Source: Massilia rubra
GTDB lineage: Bacteria > Pseudomonadota > Gammaproteobacteria > Burkholderiales > Burkholderiaceae_D
Direction: 5' to 3'
Assembly: GCF_011682065.1 (NCBI RefSeq)
Contig: NZ_VUYU01000025.1
Coordinates: 1 to 64,000 of the forward strand
DNA: 64,000 nucleotides
Positions within the stretch are counted from its first letter, which is position 1. The number at the start of each line of letters is the position of its first letter. The notes under the pieces are model-generated. The model did not search any database. It saw only the letters and a list, made by a program, of their open reading frames with translations, and was not told the DNA's origin. This document shows, piece after piece, positions 53,282-63,064 of this stretch. The position numbers and the translations under genes were made by a program.

Positions 53282-54079
53282 TCACAGCTTTCTGTGCTTG
53301 AGTGCGGGCAAGCTTTCGCGCACACCCGCCAGGAAAGCGGCGTCGAGCGCGCCGCTGACGACGCCTTCGCCCTCTTCCAGCAGCGCCTTGACCTCGCCCC
53401 AGGGGTCGATCAGCATGCTGTGGCCGAAGGTGCGGCGCCCGTTCACATGGGTGCCGCCCTGGGCCGAGGCCAGCACGTAGCACTGGTTTTCGATGGCGCG
53501 CGCGCGCAGCAGCACTTCCCAGTGCGCAAGACCGGTGGTGTGGGTGAACGCGGCGGTGACCACGATCAACGCGCACTCGCCCATGGCCCGGTACAGCTCG
53601 GGAAAGCGCAAGTCGTAGCAGACCGACAAGCCGACCCGCCCGAACGGCGCCTCGAAGGCCACCACCGCCTCGCCCGGCACGATGGTGCGCGCCTCGTCGT
53701 AGCTTTCAAGCCCCTTGGTAAAGCCGAACAGGTGGATCTTGTCGTAGCGCTGCACCGGCGCGCCCTGCGGGTCGTACACCAGGGTGGTGTTCATGACGCG
53801 CCCGGCGTCCTTCGACACCAGCGGCAAGGTGCCGCCGATCAGCCAGATGCCGTGCTCGCGCGCCAGTTGCGCCATGCAGGCCTGGATCGGCCCCTGTCCG
53901 GGCGCCTCGGCGTGGGCCACCTTGTCGGTGTCGCTCATGCCCATGATGGGCCAGTATTCCGGCAAGGTCACCAGGGTGGCGCCGCGCGCCGCCGCCTCGC
54001 CCACCAGCCGGCGCGCCGTGGCGATATTCTCGGCGACATCGGGGGTGCTGATCATCTGTACTGCGGCCACGCTCGTCAT
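53282..54079 (-). CDS. Carbon-nitrogen hydrolase (Nit1-like; deaminated glutathione amidase-type)
   Basis: The 265-residue product belongs to the nitrilase superfamily with its Glu-Lys-Cys triad: Glu in [10 protein letters not shown], Lys in YDKIHLFGF and Cys in [16 protein letters not shown]. The neighbourhood and these motifs match the Nit1/NitB branch, whose characterised members hydrolyse deaminated glutathione, a metabolite-repair role. The ATG at 54079 has GGAGAG upstream. Located between yhdP and tldD on the same strand, probably one operon. Confidence 0.92.
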   Translation of the reverse strand: MTSVAAVQMISTPDVAENIATARRLVGEAAARGATLVTLPEYWPIMGMSDTDKVAHAEAPGQGPIQACMAQLAREHGIWLIGGTLPLVSKDAGRVMNTTLVYDPQGAPVQRYDKIHLFGFTKGLESYDEARTIVPGEAVVAFEAPFGRVGLSVCYDLRFPELYRAMGECALIVVTAAFTHTTGLAHWEVLLRARAIENQCYVLASAQGGTHVNGRRTFGHSMLIDPWGEVKALLEEGEGVVSGALDAAFLAGVRESLPALKHRKL

Positions 54080-54123
54080 GTCTCGCTCTCCGGTCGGTCG
54101 TTCTGTTGCGTCAGTCGTTCTGT

Positions 54124-57100
54124 TCAGTTCGTCTCGGGTTTCACGTTGGTCGCCGGCAGCACCAGCGGCGGCGGACCTTTGGGCGCACCGAGCTTGGTGA
54201 TGACCGGCGCCTTCCACGGGCCGGTGATCTGCATTTCGTAGGTCAGCGCCTTCATCACGGGCGCGCGCAGGAACAGTTGCGCGAGAAAACTGCCCAGCCC
54301 GACCACCGGATTGACCGCCAGCGCGTACACCAGCGGGCCGGTGCCCAGGTTGAATTCGGGGATCACCACCACATGCAGGTTGGTCGACTCGTTGGCAATG
54401 TCGGCGGTGCCGGCCATGAGCACGGTGGCCGCCACGCCATGCATTTTGAGATTGTCGGTGCGCACCACGCCGCGCGTGATGCTGGCGTTGGCGGTGATGC
54501 CGTCGAAGGCCAGCCCTTCCGAAAACACATCGTGGAAATCGAGCTTGAGCAGGCGCGGCAGCATTTGCAGGCTCAGCACGCCCAGCAGCTTGGCCGCGCC
54601 CGGGTCTTGCTTGAGGAACTGGCCCGCAGCCACGCCCATTTCGATCTTGCCCGACAAACTAGGAATGTCCAGCGAATACGGCAAGCCATTCCAGGCGATC
54701 TCGCCCGCCATCTTGCCCTTGCCGCGCCGCAGCGTTTCAGGGAAACCGAAGCGGTCCAGCAACTTGCCGGCATCTTCGATGTCGAGCACGAACTTCAGGC
54801 TGGTGTTGCTGTGCCCTTCCCCGGTCACCCACTTGCCGGTGCTGCGCAGCACGCCGTCGGGATTGGCCAGCAGCAAGCTGTTAATCTGCCACTCGCGCCC
54901 GCTGGCCAGCTGGGCGTTGCTGGCGACCAGTTCCAGGCGCCCGAGTTTCTTGTTGAACAGTTCGAAATGCTCGGCCACGATATCGAGCGCGGGAATGGTG
55001 GCGGCCGCGCTCTTGCCGCCTTCGAGCAAGTCTTTCACGCCGGCGGCGGCCGATTCGGGAATGATCAGCGAAGCCAGGCGCGCCGTGACCTTGCCCAGGC
55101 CCTGGCCGCTCGGCCCCTCGGCCCAGGTGACGTGGCCGGCCACCTGGCGCGCATCGACGTTGGCCTGCCAGGTATCTTTCACGTGCGAGGCGCCCACCAC
55201 CACGTTGTCGAGCTTGCGTTCACTGATGATCAGTTCGTTCGCGCGCGCGGCCAGCACATCGGCCACCACGTACTGGGCCAGGTCGATGCCCTCGCCCGGG
55301 GCGCCGGCCGCCGGCGCCGGCTCGGGTGCGGCGTGCGCCACCGACGAGCCGATCGCGATCCACTGGTCGACGTTGATGGTTTTCATATCGGCATTGATCA
55401 TCAGGCCGCTGTCCGGGATCGGGGCCGGCACGTTCACGCCGATGCCGCCGCTGTCGACCTTCCACGCTCCCTTGCCCAGCTTGCTGCGCTGGTAGCGCGC
55501 GCTGATGTTCGGCCCCAGCGCCAGCCGGATCTCGTCATGCGCCACGCCGGGGTCGGCGCCCGCCAAGCCGGTCAGGGTGAAATGCAGCGGCAGGCTGTCG
55601 GCGGCCGCCTTGTTGAGCGGCGCCGGCAATTCCACGCCCATGCCGGCCAGGGTCGAGTCGACCGTTACCTGGGCCTGGTGATCGCGCACCACCACCGCGC
55701 CGTTGTAGCGGGCGGCGCCCGAGACCAGCCCCAGCACGTGCTGCAAGGCGGCCGACGGGTAGGTCTTGCGGATGCCGTCGGCGGTGGCCGTGCCGGCCAG
55801 CTTGATCACGATCGCATTGTCGCGCTGCGTGCCGCCGGTCAGCGCCAGCGGCCCGCCCAGGAAGCTGGCGCCGACGCCGTTCAGGTTGATGCCTTTTTCG
55901 TTGAATTCGAGCTTGCCGATGGCCGACTGCAGCGGCGGCAAGGGATCGAACAGCACCACGTCGTTGTTCATCAGCTGCAAGGTGCCCTGGACTTTCGATT
56001 CGATCAGGTGGGCCAGCGGCAGTTGCAGCTTCAATCCCAGCTTGGCGTTGCCGCTCGCGCGCGTGTGTTCGGTAAAGCGGCCGATCCAGTTCAGCACCGG
56101 GCTCGCTTCCACGTAGCCGAGGAAATCCTGCATCGGCCCGGCGGCGTTGCCGTCGATTTCCAGCACCTTGTCCGGGTCGGCCAGGTCGGCGATCACGGCT
56201 TTGACCGCGCTCAGCGCCACGCCACGGGTTTTCGCCGTGTCGCCCTTGATTTCCATGCGCGTGCGGTCGAACAAAAAGCTGCCGTTGATCTGCTCGGCCT
56301 GCGGCCACACCGGCGCCACCCCATCGGGCGCGAAATGGCCGGGCGCGTAGTTCAGCCTGGCGTTTTCCAGGCGTCCGCCAACCCGGAATTCGCCCTTGCG
56401 CTCGCCCGGCGTATTGCTGCGGAACGGGAAGTGCGCCAGGTCGCCGCGCAGGCGGAAGGTGGCGTCCTGCGCCATGCCGTCTTCCAGCGCGCCGGTCAGC
56501 CAGCCGCGCAGGTGTTCCGGGGTTTTCAGGGGCAGGTAGCGCCCGATGGTGTTGATCGCGAAGCCCGACAAGGTGCCGCTGACGTCGACGATGTCGGCCG
56601 GCTTGCCGGCCTGGCTTCCCAGGGTCATCTGGTGCGTGCCCGACAGCGATCCGGTCAGCGTCCCTTGCGCAAAATCGAGGCTCTCTAGTTGCACCAGCAA
56701 TTTGTTCTGGGGCGCAAAGGTCCAACGGGCGCGCGCGTCGAATTGATCGAAGGCCATGGCCGGGTCGGCAAACCAGGCCGGCAGTTGCAGCACCAGTTGC
56801 TGCGAATTGAGGGTCAGCATGCCACCCTTCTCGCTCGCGTCCAGGGCGCCGGACAAATTCTCGATGCCGGGAATCGGCGGAAACGCCGCCCGCGCCGGGC
56901 TCGACGCGGTCCTGGCCACGGCCGGCCGGGCCGCCTGGGCGCGCATGCCCAGGCCGTCGAGCTTGCCGCGCACGCGGTAGCTGGCGAGGTCCGGGAACTT
57001 GCCCTGCCACTCCACCGAAAAATCGCTGACCTTGCCGCGCAGGCCGCCGTCCACCAGCAACTGGCGCTGCACAGCGGTCAGCGGCAATTGGCCGGCCAGG

Positions 57101-58317
57101 CGCGACAGGGTTTCCAGGTCGAGTTGGCGGGCACTCACTTTCACCTGCTCCGGCGCCTGGCCGCGCGCCGGGGTGTAGGACTCGGACAAGGTGGTCGGCG
57201 CCAGGCTCAGGCCGTCGGCGGTGAGCAGGGAAAAATCGGTGAGCGTCACTTCGTGCCCGTGCGTCCCGAAAGCCGGGGTGCCTCGATTACTGCCGGCGGC
57301 AAAGGTTTCGCGCGCGGACAAGCGGCCGCGCACGCGCGCCAGCGCCAGCGCCGGCAAGTCGCGCCCCAGGCGCGCACTGACGCCGGCCAGCGCCACGTCG
57401 GCGGTGAACCCGGCCAGCTTGGCCCGGTCCAGGCTCAGCCAGGCGCGCACCGATCCCTGGCCCTGGCTCACCTTGACCGGGTAATCGAGGTAGGGGGTCC
57501 AGGCGGCCAGGTCGGTATCGGGCAGGTCGGCGTACAGCTCGCCTTTCCACTGGCGCATGTCGGCCATGCGCGCCGTAAAGCGCGGATGGGCGAAGTCGGC
57601 GCGCACATCGAGCGGCCCGGCCAGGCTGGCCGGCGGCGTGGCGCGCAGGCCGAAGCGGTGGTGCTGCCAGCGGTTCTTGAGCACCACGTCGACGTTCTCC
57701 AGCGCCAGCACCGGCGCGCCGCGCAACTGGTCGGTCCACTGCACGCGCCCTTCGCGGATCAGGATCTGGCGCTGCTTGAAGGCCCAGTCGGCGCCGCCGG
57801 CGTCGCCGTGCTCGCCCTGCTTGATCGGCATGCCGGCCACGAACAGCTGGCCGCTGGCGTCGCGCCGGATGTCGAGGTCGGGGCGAATGATTTCGAGGGA
57901 GTAAAAACGCGGTTCCAGGGTCGGCACGCTCCACCACGACAGGGTGGCCGACACGCTCGGCAGGCTCAGCACCTGGCGGCCGGCCGGGTCGCGCAGGATC
58001 ACATCGCCCAGGAACAGGTTCGGGCGCAAGCCGCGCCAGGACGCATAAATGCGGGTGATGGTGACGTCGCTGCCCAGCGCGCGGCTGGCGATGCGCTCGA
58101 TATTGCCCTTGTAATAGTCAATATTCGGCAGGATGAGGTAGCGCAGCACCAGGAACACGATGGTGAACAGAAAATACACCAGCAGCGCCAGCTTGATGGT
58201 GAAGCCCAGCACGTGATGGGTGGCGCGATTGCAGGCCCGATAGGCGGAACGCAGCCGCCGCCAGCGCTCTGCGATGGGCAGGTGCTCGGCGGGAGCCTGT
58301 GCTTCCGGTGTATGCAT
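54124..58317 (-). CDS. yhdP: YhdP-family AsmA-like outer-membrane lipid transport protein
   Basis: The 1397-residue protein has one N-terminal membrane helix (residues 37-60: LGFTIKLALLVYFLFTIVFLVLRYLI) and a very long periplasmic region of repeating beta segments, ending in the conserved YhdP C-terminus (GTGPLVYALAVNPVVGLGSFLAQLFL). YhdP, TamB and YdbH in E. coli form bridges that carry phospholipids to the outer membrane. Length (E. coli about 1266) and domain layout fit. The ATG at 58317 is preferred; a TTG 11 codons upstream is possible. It heads the yhdP-nit-tldD block and is divergent from glnE. Confidence 0.95.
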   Translation of the reverse strand: MHTPEAQAPAEHLPIAERWRRLRSAYRACNRATHHVLGFTIKLALLVYFLFTIVFLVLRYLILPNIDYYKGNIERIASRALGSDVTITRIYASWRGLRPNLFLGDVILRDPAGRQVLSLPSVSATLSWWSVPTLEPRFYSLEIIRPDLDIRRDASGQLFVAGMPIKQGEHGDAGGADWAFKQRQILIREGRVQWTDQLRGAPVLALENVDVVLKNRWQHHRFGLRATPPASLAGPLDVRADFAHPRFTARMADMRQWKGELYADLPDTDLAAWTPYLDYPVKVSQGQGSVRAWLSLDRAKLAGFTADVALAGVSARLGRDLPALALARVRGRLSARETFAAGSNRGTPAFGTHGHEVTLTDFSLLTADGLSLAPTTLSESYTPARGQAPEQVKVSARQLDLETLSRLAGQLPLTAVQRQLLVDGGLRGKVSDFSVEWQGKFPDLASYRVRGKLDGLGMRAQAARPAVARTASSPARAAFPPIPGIENLSGALDASEKGGMLTLNSQQLVLQLPAWFADPAMAFDQFDARARWTFAPQNKLLVQLESLDFAQGTLTGSLSGTHQMTLGSQAGKPADIVDVSGTLSGFAINTIGRYLPLKTPEHLRGWLTGALEDGMAQDATFRLRGDLAHFPFRSNTPGERKGEFRVGGRLENARLNYAPGHFAPDGVAPVWPQAEQINGSFLFDRTRMEIKGDTAKTRGVALSAVKAVIADLADPDKVLEIDGNAAGPMQDFLGYVEASPVLNWIGRFTEHTRASGNAKLGLKLQLPLAHLIESKVQGTLQLMNNDVVLFDPLPPLQSAIGKLEFNEKGINLNGVGASFLGGPLALTGGTQRDNAIVIKLAGTATADGIRKTYPSAALQHVLGLVSGAARYNGAVVVRDHQAQVTVDSTLAGMGVELPAPLNKAAADSLPLHFTLTGLAGADPGVAHDEIRLALGPNISARYQRSKLGKGAWKVDSGGIGVNVPAPIPDSGLMINADMKTINVDQWIAIGSSVAHAAPEPAPAAGAPGEGIDLAQYVVADVLAARANELIISERKLDNVVVGASHVKDTWQANVDARQVAGHVTWAEGPSGQGLGKVTARLASLIIPESAAAGVKDLLEGGKSAAATIPALDIVAEHFELFNKKLGRLELVASNAQLASGREWQINSLLLANPDGVLRSTGKWVTGEGHSNTSLKFVLDIEDAGKLLDRFGFPETLRRGKGKMAGEIAWNGLPYSLDIPSLSGKIEMGVAAGQFLKQDPGAAKLLGVLSLQMLPRLLKLDFHDVFSEGLAFDGITANASITRGVVRTDNLKMHGVAATVLMAGTADIANESTNLHVVVIPEFNLGTGPLVYALAVNPVVGLGSFLAQLFLRAPVMKALTYEMQITGPWKAPVITKLGAPKGPPPLVLPATNVKPETN

Positions 58318-58498
58318 CAATAAGCTGATAAAGGGTCCCGCCGTATCCAAATGTAGTGCAATAAGGTAACGCTTGCGCGAATCGCGCCGGCTCCCTTACC
58401 ATCGTCCTGATCCTCACCGTAGCGCGGCCCATGTTAATTTTACCTTATACAAGCGCCACCGAACCCGACTTTCACTTACCCTTTCCTGACGCCAACCA

Positions 58499-61249
58499 AT
58501 GAATCCAGCCTCCCTGACACCGCTGTCGCGCTTTTATCAACGCTGGCTGGCGGCCGATCCAAGCCGCGCCGGCGCTGTGGCCAGCATCACCGCCGGCCCG
58601 CTCGACCAGCTTGATCTGGCGCAAGGCTTGGCCCGCGTGGCCGTGGACGACGCCAAACCGGGCGCCCCGCCGCTTCCCGCCGTGCGCGCCATGCGCCGCC
58701 TGCGCAACCTGCTGGTCTCAAGCCTGATACAGCGCGACCTGGACGGCCAGGCCGATCTGGCCGAAGTGGTGGCCACCATGACGGCGTTTGCCGACTTCGC
58801 CATCCGCACCCACCTGGCCGCCCTCATGGCCGAGCAGGTGAGCAGCCACGGCATGCCGGTCGGCCACGAATCGGGACTGCCGCAGGAAATGATTGTGTTG
58901 GCGATGGGCAAGCAAGGCGGCGGCGAGCTGAATGTCTCGTCCGACATCGACCTGATCTTCGTCTACCCGGAAGATGGCGACACCGCCGCCGGGGCCGGCC
59001 AGCGCCAGCTGTCGAACCACGAGTTTTTCACGCGCCTGGGCAAAAAGTTGATCGCCGCCCTGTCCGAGATCACCGAGGATGGCTTTACCTTCCGGGTGGA
59101 CATGGCGCTGCGCCCGAACGGCAACTCCGGCCCGCTGGTCGCCAGCCTGAACATGGTCGAGGAATACCTGATCGTGCAGGGCCGCGAGTGGGAGCGCTAC
59201 GCCTGGGTCAAGGCGCGCGCCGTCACCGGCGCGCCGCAAGACATCGCCGCGCTCGAAGCCATCGTCCATCCCTTCGTGTACCGGCGCTACCTCGACTTCG
59301 GCGTGATCGACGCGATTCGCACCATGCACGCCCAGATCCGCGCCGAGGTCGACCGCCAGGAACGCCTGCATCCGGACCGCAGCAACAACGTCAAGCTGGG
59401 GCGCGGCGGGATCCGCGAAATCGAATTTCTGGCGCAAGTGTTCCAGCTGATCCGGGGCGGGCGCGACAGCGCCCTGCGCGACCGTTCCACCCGCGCCACC
59501 CTGCGCGTGCTGGCCGACAAGGAACTGCTGCCGGCCGACACGGTCGAGCAATTGCTCGCTTCCTACGCCTTCCTGCGCAACCTGGAACACCGCCTGCAAT
59601 ACCTGGACGACGCCCAGACCCACACCCTGCCCGCCAGCGACGCCGACCGCGCCGTCATCGCGCAGATGATGCGCCTGCCCGACGTGGCCACCCTGCTGGC
59701 GCAACTGGAAGAACACCGCCATTTCGTGGCAGCCCAGTTCGACGCCATCTTCAGCGACAAGTCCGAGCAGGCTGGCGACACGGTCGACCCGGGCGCCAGC
59801 AGCTGGGCCGGGGCCGACCTCGACAACCGCGAAGCGATCGAAGCGCACCTGCGCGCGCTCAGCTTCGACGACGCCGGCGGCGCCGCCCAGCGCCTGATGA
59901 GCACCTGGCAGTCCGGCAAGGTGCAAGCCCTGCCCGAAGCGAGCCGCACCCGCCTGCTGGCGCTGGTCAACGCCGCGCTGCCGCTGATCGGCAAGACCGC
60001 GCTGGAAGCCGGCGCCGGCAGCGCCAGCTCGACCCTCACCCGCCTGCTGGCGTTTTTCGAAGCCATCGCGCGCCGCTCGGCCTACTTGTCCTTGCTGACC
60101 GAGTATCCGCACACCCTGGAACGCGTGATCCGCATGATGTACGCCAGCGGCTGGGCCGCCACCTTCCTGACCCAACACCCGATCGTGCTCGACGAACTGT
60201 TAGATGAGCGCGTGCGCAGCGCCGTGCCCGACTGCGCCGCCCTGGCCGCCGAACTCAAGGAGCAACTGGGCGCGGCCGCCGGCGACACCGAGCGCCAGAT
60301 GGATATCTTGCGCGAAGCCCACCACGCGCAACTGTTCCGCCTGCTGGCGCAAGACCTGGCGGGCGAACTGACCGTGGAAAAGCTGGCCGATTACCTCTCG
60401 GCGCTGGCCGACACCATCGTCGCCGCCACCATCGACGCCGCCTGGCAAGCCATTTCCACGCGCCACCGCGAGGTGCCGCGCTTCGCCGTCATCGCCTACG
60501 GCAAGCTGGGCGGCAAGGAACTGGGCTACGTGTCGGACCTGGACGTGATTTTCCTGTTCGACGACGACGACCAGGAAGCGCCCGGCAACTACGCCAAGCT
60601 GGCCCAGCGTTTCATTACCTGGATGACGGCGCACACCTCGGCCGGCATCTTGTTCGATATCGACACCGCGCTGCGCCCGGACGGCGCCAGCGGCATGCTG
60701 GTCTCGAGCGTGGCCGCGTTCGAGCGCTACCAGGAAAATTCGGCCTGGATCTGGGAACACCAGGCGCTTACGCGCGCGCGCTTCTGCGCCGGCGACGCGG
60801 CCATCGGCGAACGCTTCGAGGCGGTGCGCGAACGCGTGCTGCGCACCGACCGCAGTGAGCGCGCGGACGAACTCAAGCAAGAAGTGCTGAAGATGCGCAA
60901 GAAGATGCACGACGCCTATCCGGCGCGCCCCGGCCTGTTCGACCTCAAGCAGGATGTGGGCGGCATGATCGATGTCGAATTCATGTCGCAGTACCTGGTG
61001 CTGCGCCATTGCGCGCAGTATCCGCAGCTCACCATCAACCTCGGCAACATCGGCCTGCTGCGCATGTTCGCCGACCTGGGGCTGATCGATGCGGATCTGG
61101 CGCTGGCGGTGGGCGACGCCTATCGCGCCATGCGCAAGCTGCAGCACCAGATGCGCCTGCAGGGCAAGGACAATGCGCGCGTGGACGCGGCGCTGGTGGC
61201 CAGGCACAGCGCACCGGTCAGGCAGTTGTGGGAAGCGGTGTTCGCCTAG
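58499..61249 (+). CDS. glnE: Bifunctional glutamine synthetase adenylyltransferase/deadenylase GlnE
   Basis: The 916-residue enzyme adjusts glutamine synthetase activity by adding or removing AMP from a Tyr. Both nucleotidyltransferase active sites are visible: GKQGGGELNVSSDIDLIFVY near residue 135 (deadenylylation) and GKLGGKELGYVSDLDVIFLF near residue 670 (adenylylation). The GlnD-like linker helices (IREIEFLAQVFQLIRGG; GMIDVEFMSQYLVLRH) are conserved. Length matches (E. coli 946). The stop codon overlaps the convergent binding-protein gene by 4 bases. Confidence 0.97.
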   Translation: MNPASLTPLSRFYQRWLAADPSRAGAVASITAGPLDQLDLAQGLARVAVDDAKPGAPPLPAVRAMRRLRNLLVSSLIQRDLDGQADLAEVVATMTAFADFAIRTHLAALMAEQVSSHGMPVGHESGLPQEMIVLAMGKQGGGELNVSSDIDLIFVYPEDGDTAAGAGQRQLSNHEFFTRLGKKLIAALSEITEDGFTFRVDMALRPNGNSGPLVASLNMVEEYLIVQGREWERYAWVKARAVTGAPQDIAALEAIVHPFVYRRYLDFGVIDAIRTMHAQIRAEVDRQERLHPDRSNNVKLGRGGIREIEFLAQVFQLIRGGRDSALRDRSTRATLRVLADKELLPADTVEQLLASYAFLRNLEHRLQYLDDAQTHTLPASDADRAVIAQMMRLPDVATLLAQLEEHRHFVAAQFDAIFSDKSEQAGDTVDPGASSWAGADLDNREAIEAHLRALSFDDAGGAAQRLMSTWQSGKVQALPEASRTRLLALVNAALPLIGKTALEAGAGSASSTLTRLLAFFEAIARRSAYLSLLTEYPHTLERVIRMMYASGWAATFLTQHPIVLDELLDERVRSAVPDCAALAAELKEQLGAAAGDTERQMDILREAHHAQLFRLLAQDLAGELTVEKLADYLSALADTIVAATIDAAWQAISTRHREVPRFAVIAYGKLGGKELGYVSDLDVIFLFDDDDQEAPGNYAKLAQRFITWMTAHTSAGILFDIDTALRPDGASGMLVSSVAAFERYQENSAWIWEHQALTRARFCAGDAAIGERFEAVRERVLRTDRSERADELKQEVLKMRKKMHDAYPARPGLFDLKQDVGGMIDVEFMSQYLVLRHCAQYPQLTINLGNIGLLRMFADLGLIDADLALAVGDAYRAMRKLQHQMRLQGKDNARVDAALVARHSAPVRQLWEAVFA

Positions 61250-62049
61250 GCGAGATGGGGATAGCCGCGCGCGCACGCCTCCGCTTGCAGCGCGCCGATG
61301 CGTTCGTAATCGTGCATGGAGCACGGCGCAAAGTGGCCGATCGACAGCGCCGGCAGCAGCTCGGCCAGCGCCGCCGCAGGCGCCAGCAAGGCGTCGCGCA
61401 AGCGCTGTCGCAGCGCGTCCGGCACAGCGGCGCCCGTCACGAACGGCAGGCCGGGCGATGGCGCCGAGTAGCGCAGGATCGAGATGCCATCCAGGCTGGA
61501 CGGCTGCTCGCGGCGCAGATAGCCGAGCGTGACGCAGTCGATGGCCGCCAGGTCGGCCGCGCCGCTTTGCACCAGCGCCAGGCTGGCGCGGTGACTGCCC
61601 GACCATGTCACGCCGCTGAAAAAACGCCCGTCGCGCGCGAATGGCGCCACCGCATGGCGCAGCGCGTTCATGCCGCTGTTGGAGTAAATGTCGTTGGCGG
61701 CGGCCCTGCGCCCGCGCGCGTCGGCCAGGGTGGCGATGCCGCTGCCGTCGCGCACCACGAGCGCGCTGGCGTAGTCCGCCCCCGCGCAGCCGTCGAACTC
61801 GTAAGCTGGCGTCGCGAGCAAGCGGACGTGTTCGCGCAGCTGGGTCAGGTAGGGATAGCCGCAGGTCTGGCTGAGCAGCATGTCCGGCCGCTTCCAGAAG
61901 TCCGGCAAGACCGGCTCGCGTTCGAGCTCGACGGCATCAAGCATGCCATCGGCGCGCAGCACATCGACCAGCGCGTCGAACAGGGCTTCATAGTCTGCTG
62001 CGACCTGGGCCGACACGTTGTACATCGGGAATGCGACTGTCCACCTCAT
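61246..62049 (-). CDS. PhnD/SsuA-like periplasmic binding-fold protein
   Basis: The 267-residue product has the type 2 periplasmic-binding fold of PhnD-like phosphonate/phosphite binding proteins: ALFDALVDVLRADG, PDMLLSQTCGYPYLTQL, ALVVRDGSGIATLADARGRRAA, SNSGMNALRHAV, GSHRASLALVQSGAADLAAIDCVT. No signal peptide is visible at the chosen start (62049, MRWTVAFPMYNV), so it may be cytoplasmic or part of a signalling role. No ABC transporter lies beside it. It follows the desaturase gene by 4 bases on the same strand, probably one operon, and converges on glnE. Confidence 0.82.
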   Translation of the reverse strand: MRWTVAFPMYNVSAQVAADYEALFDALVDVLRADGMLDAVELEREPVLPDFWKRPDMLLSQTCGYPYLTQLREHVRLLATPAYEFDGCAGADYASALVVRDGSGIATLADARGRRAAANDIYSNSGMNALRHAVAPFARDGRFFSGVTWSGSHRASLALVQSGAADLAAIDCVTLGYLRREQPSSLDGISILRYSAPSPGLPFVTGAAVPDALRQRLRDALLAPAAALAELLPALSIGHFAPCSMHDYERIGALQAEACARGYPHLA

Positions 62050-62053
62050 CTTC

Positions 62054-63028
62054 TTAGTCCGGCATGTGGGGATGGACCGGCGCATCGACCGCCGTCAGGC
62101 CGAAACGGCGCATCAGATCGCCGTAACCGCGCACGTAAAAGCCGCCGCTGCGGGCAATATACGCCTCGCGCCGCGTATGGTAGACGCGCGGCAGCAGATA
62201 CCACGGCAGCGATGGAAAGTCATGGTGTACCAGATGGAAATTGTTATTCAAATACAGCAGGCGGAACACGAAGCCCGCTTCGTTGAGCACGATGCGCTGC
62301 TTGTGGTTTTCCGCCGGACGATGTTCGTAATACGAGCGGATCATCACCAGCGACTGGGCCGGATACGATATCGCCAGCACGTAATACAGCGCCGACACGC
62401 CGAACGCGGCCTCGACCACCCACAGCAGCGCCCCCAGCATGGCTACATGGCGCAGCCACATGTGGGCCTGGGTCCAGTCCCCGCGCAAGGGCTGGCGCAC
62501 GGCCTCGATCCAGGCGGACGTGATCGCAATCGCCGGGCCGACCAGCATGCGGCCCCAGAAGGTCTTGTTAAACCACAGCAGTTGTTGCAGCGGCTTGCTC
62601 ATGCCGGCCCAGGCGGCCGGCGAGACGTAATGGCTTTCGGTATCGAGCGCCGGCATGGTCAGGTGGAAATCGACGTGATGGCGCAGATGGCTGTCGCGAT
62701 ACAACTGATATGGATACCACACCGCCAGCGGCAGCGTGCCGAACAGGCGGTTCAGCGTCGGCCAGCGGGTCGGATGGCCGTGAATCAATTCGTGCTGAAG
62801 CGACATGTACCATGCGCACCACCAGATCATCAGCACCGTGGCGGCGGGTGTGCCGAGCGCGCGCCAGTTTGCCAGGGTGGCCAGCCAGCCGCCATGAATG
62901 ACGACGATCAACAGCCAGGTGGGCCATTCCGCCAGCCATAACCAGCGCTGGCGTTCGCCGCGCATTTGCTGCTGTTGCGCGGCGTCCATGTAGTTCGTGC
63001 ACACTTCCTTTGCCACTGCTGTTGTCAT
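62054..63028 (-). CDS. Membrane fatty acid desaturase
   Basis: The 324-residue integral membrane protein has the three His boxes of the FA_desaturase family: HELIH, HLRHH and HLVHHD, which bind the di-iron centre, between four hydrophobic segments. It introduces double bonds into acyl chains or hydroxylates related lipids. The ATG at 63028 has GGGAGAA nine bases upstream; a TTG two codons earlier is too close to that site. The binding-protein gene follows by 4 bases, and a TonB receptor gene lies just downstream of this region's promoter side, so the three may be functionally linked. Confidence 0.93.
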   Translation of the reverse strand: MTTAVAKEVCTNYMDAAQQQQMRGERQRWLWLAEWPTWLLIVVIHGGWLATLANWRALGTPAATVLMIWWCAWYMSLQHELIHGHPTRWPTLNRLFGTLPLAVWYPYQLYRDSHLRHHVDFHLTMPALDTESHYVSPAAWAGMSKPLQQLLWFNKTFWGRMLVGPAIAITSAWIEAVRQPLRGDWTQAHMWLRHVAMLGALLWVVEAAFGVSALYYVLAISYPAQSLVMIRSYYEHRPAENHKQRIVLNEAGFVFRLLYLNNNFHLVHHDFPSLPWYLLPRVYHTRREAYIARSGGFYVRGYGDLMRRFGLTAVDAPVHPHMPD

Positions 63029-63064
63029 AAGCAAGTTCTCCCGGTAAGTGCGCTACAAAAGGCG

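Noticed and set aside
54085-54125. Direct repeat gtcgttctgtt between the nitrilase and yhdP genes
   Set aside because: Two short copies only, in a 45-base spacer; likely chance or slippage, with no evident role.
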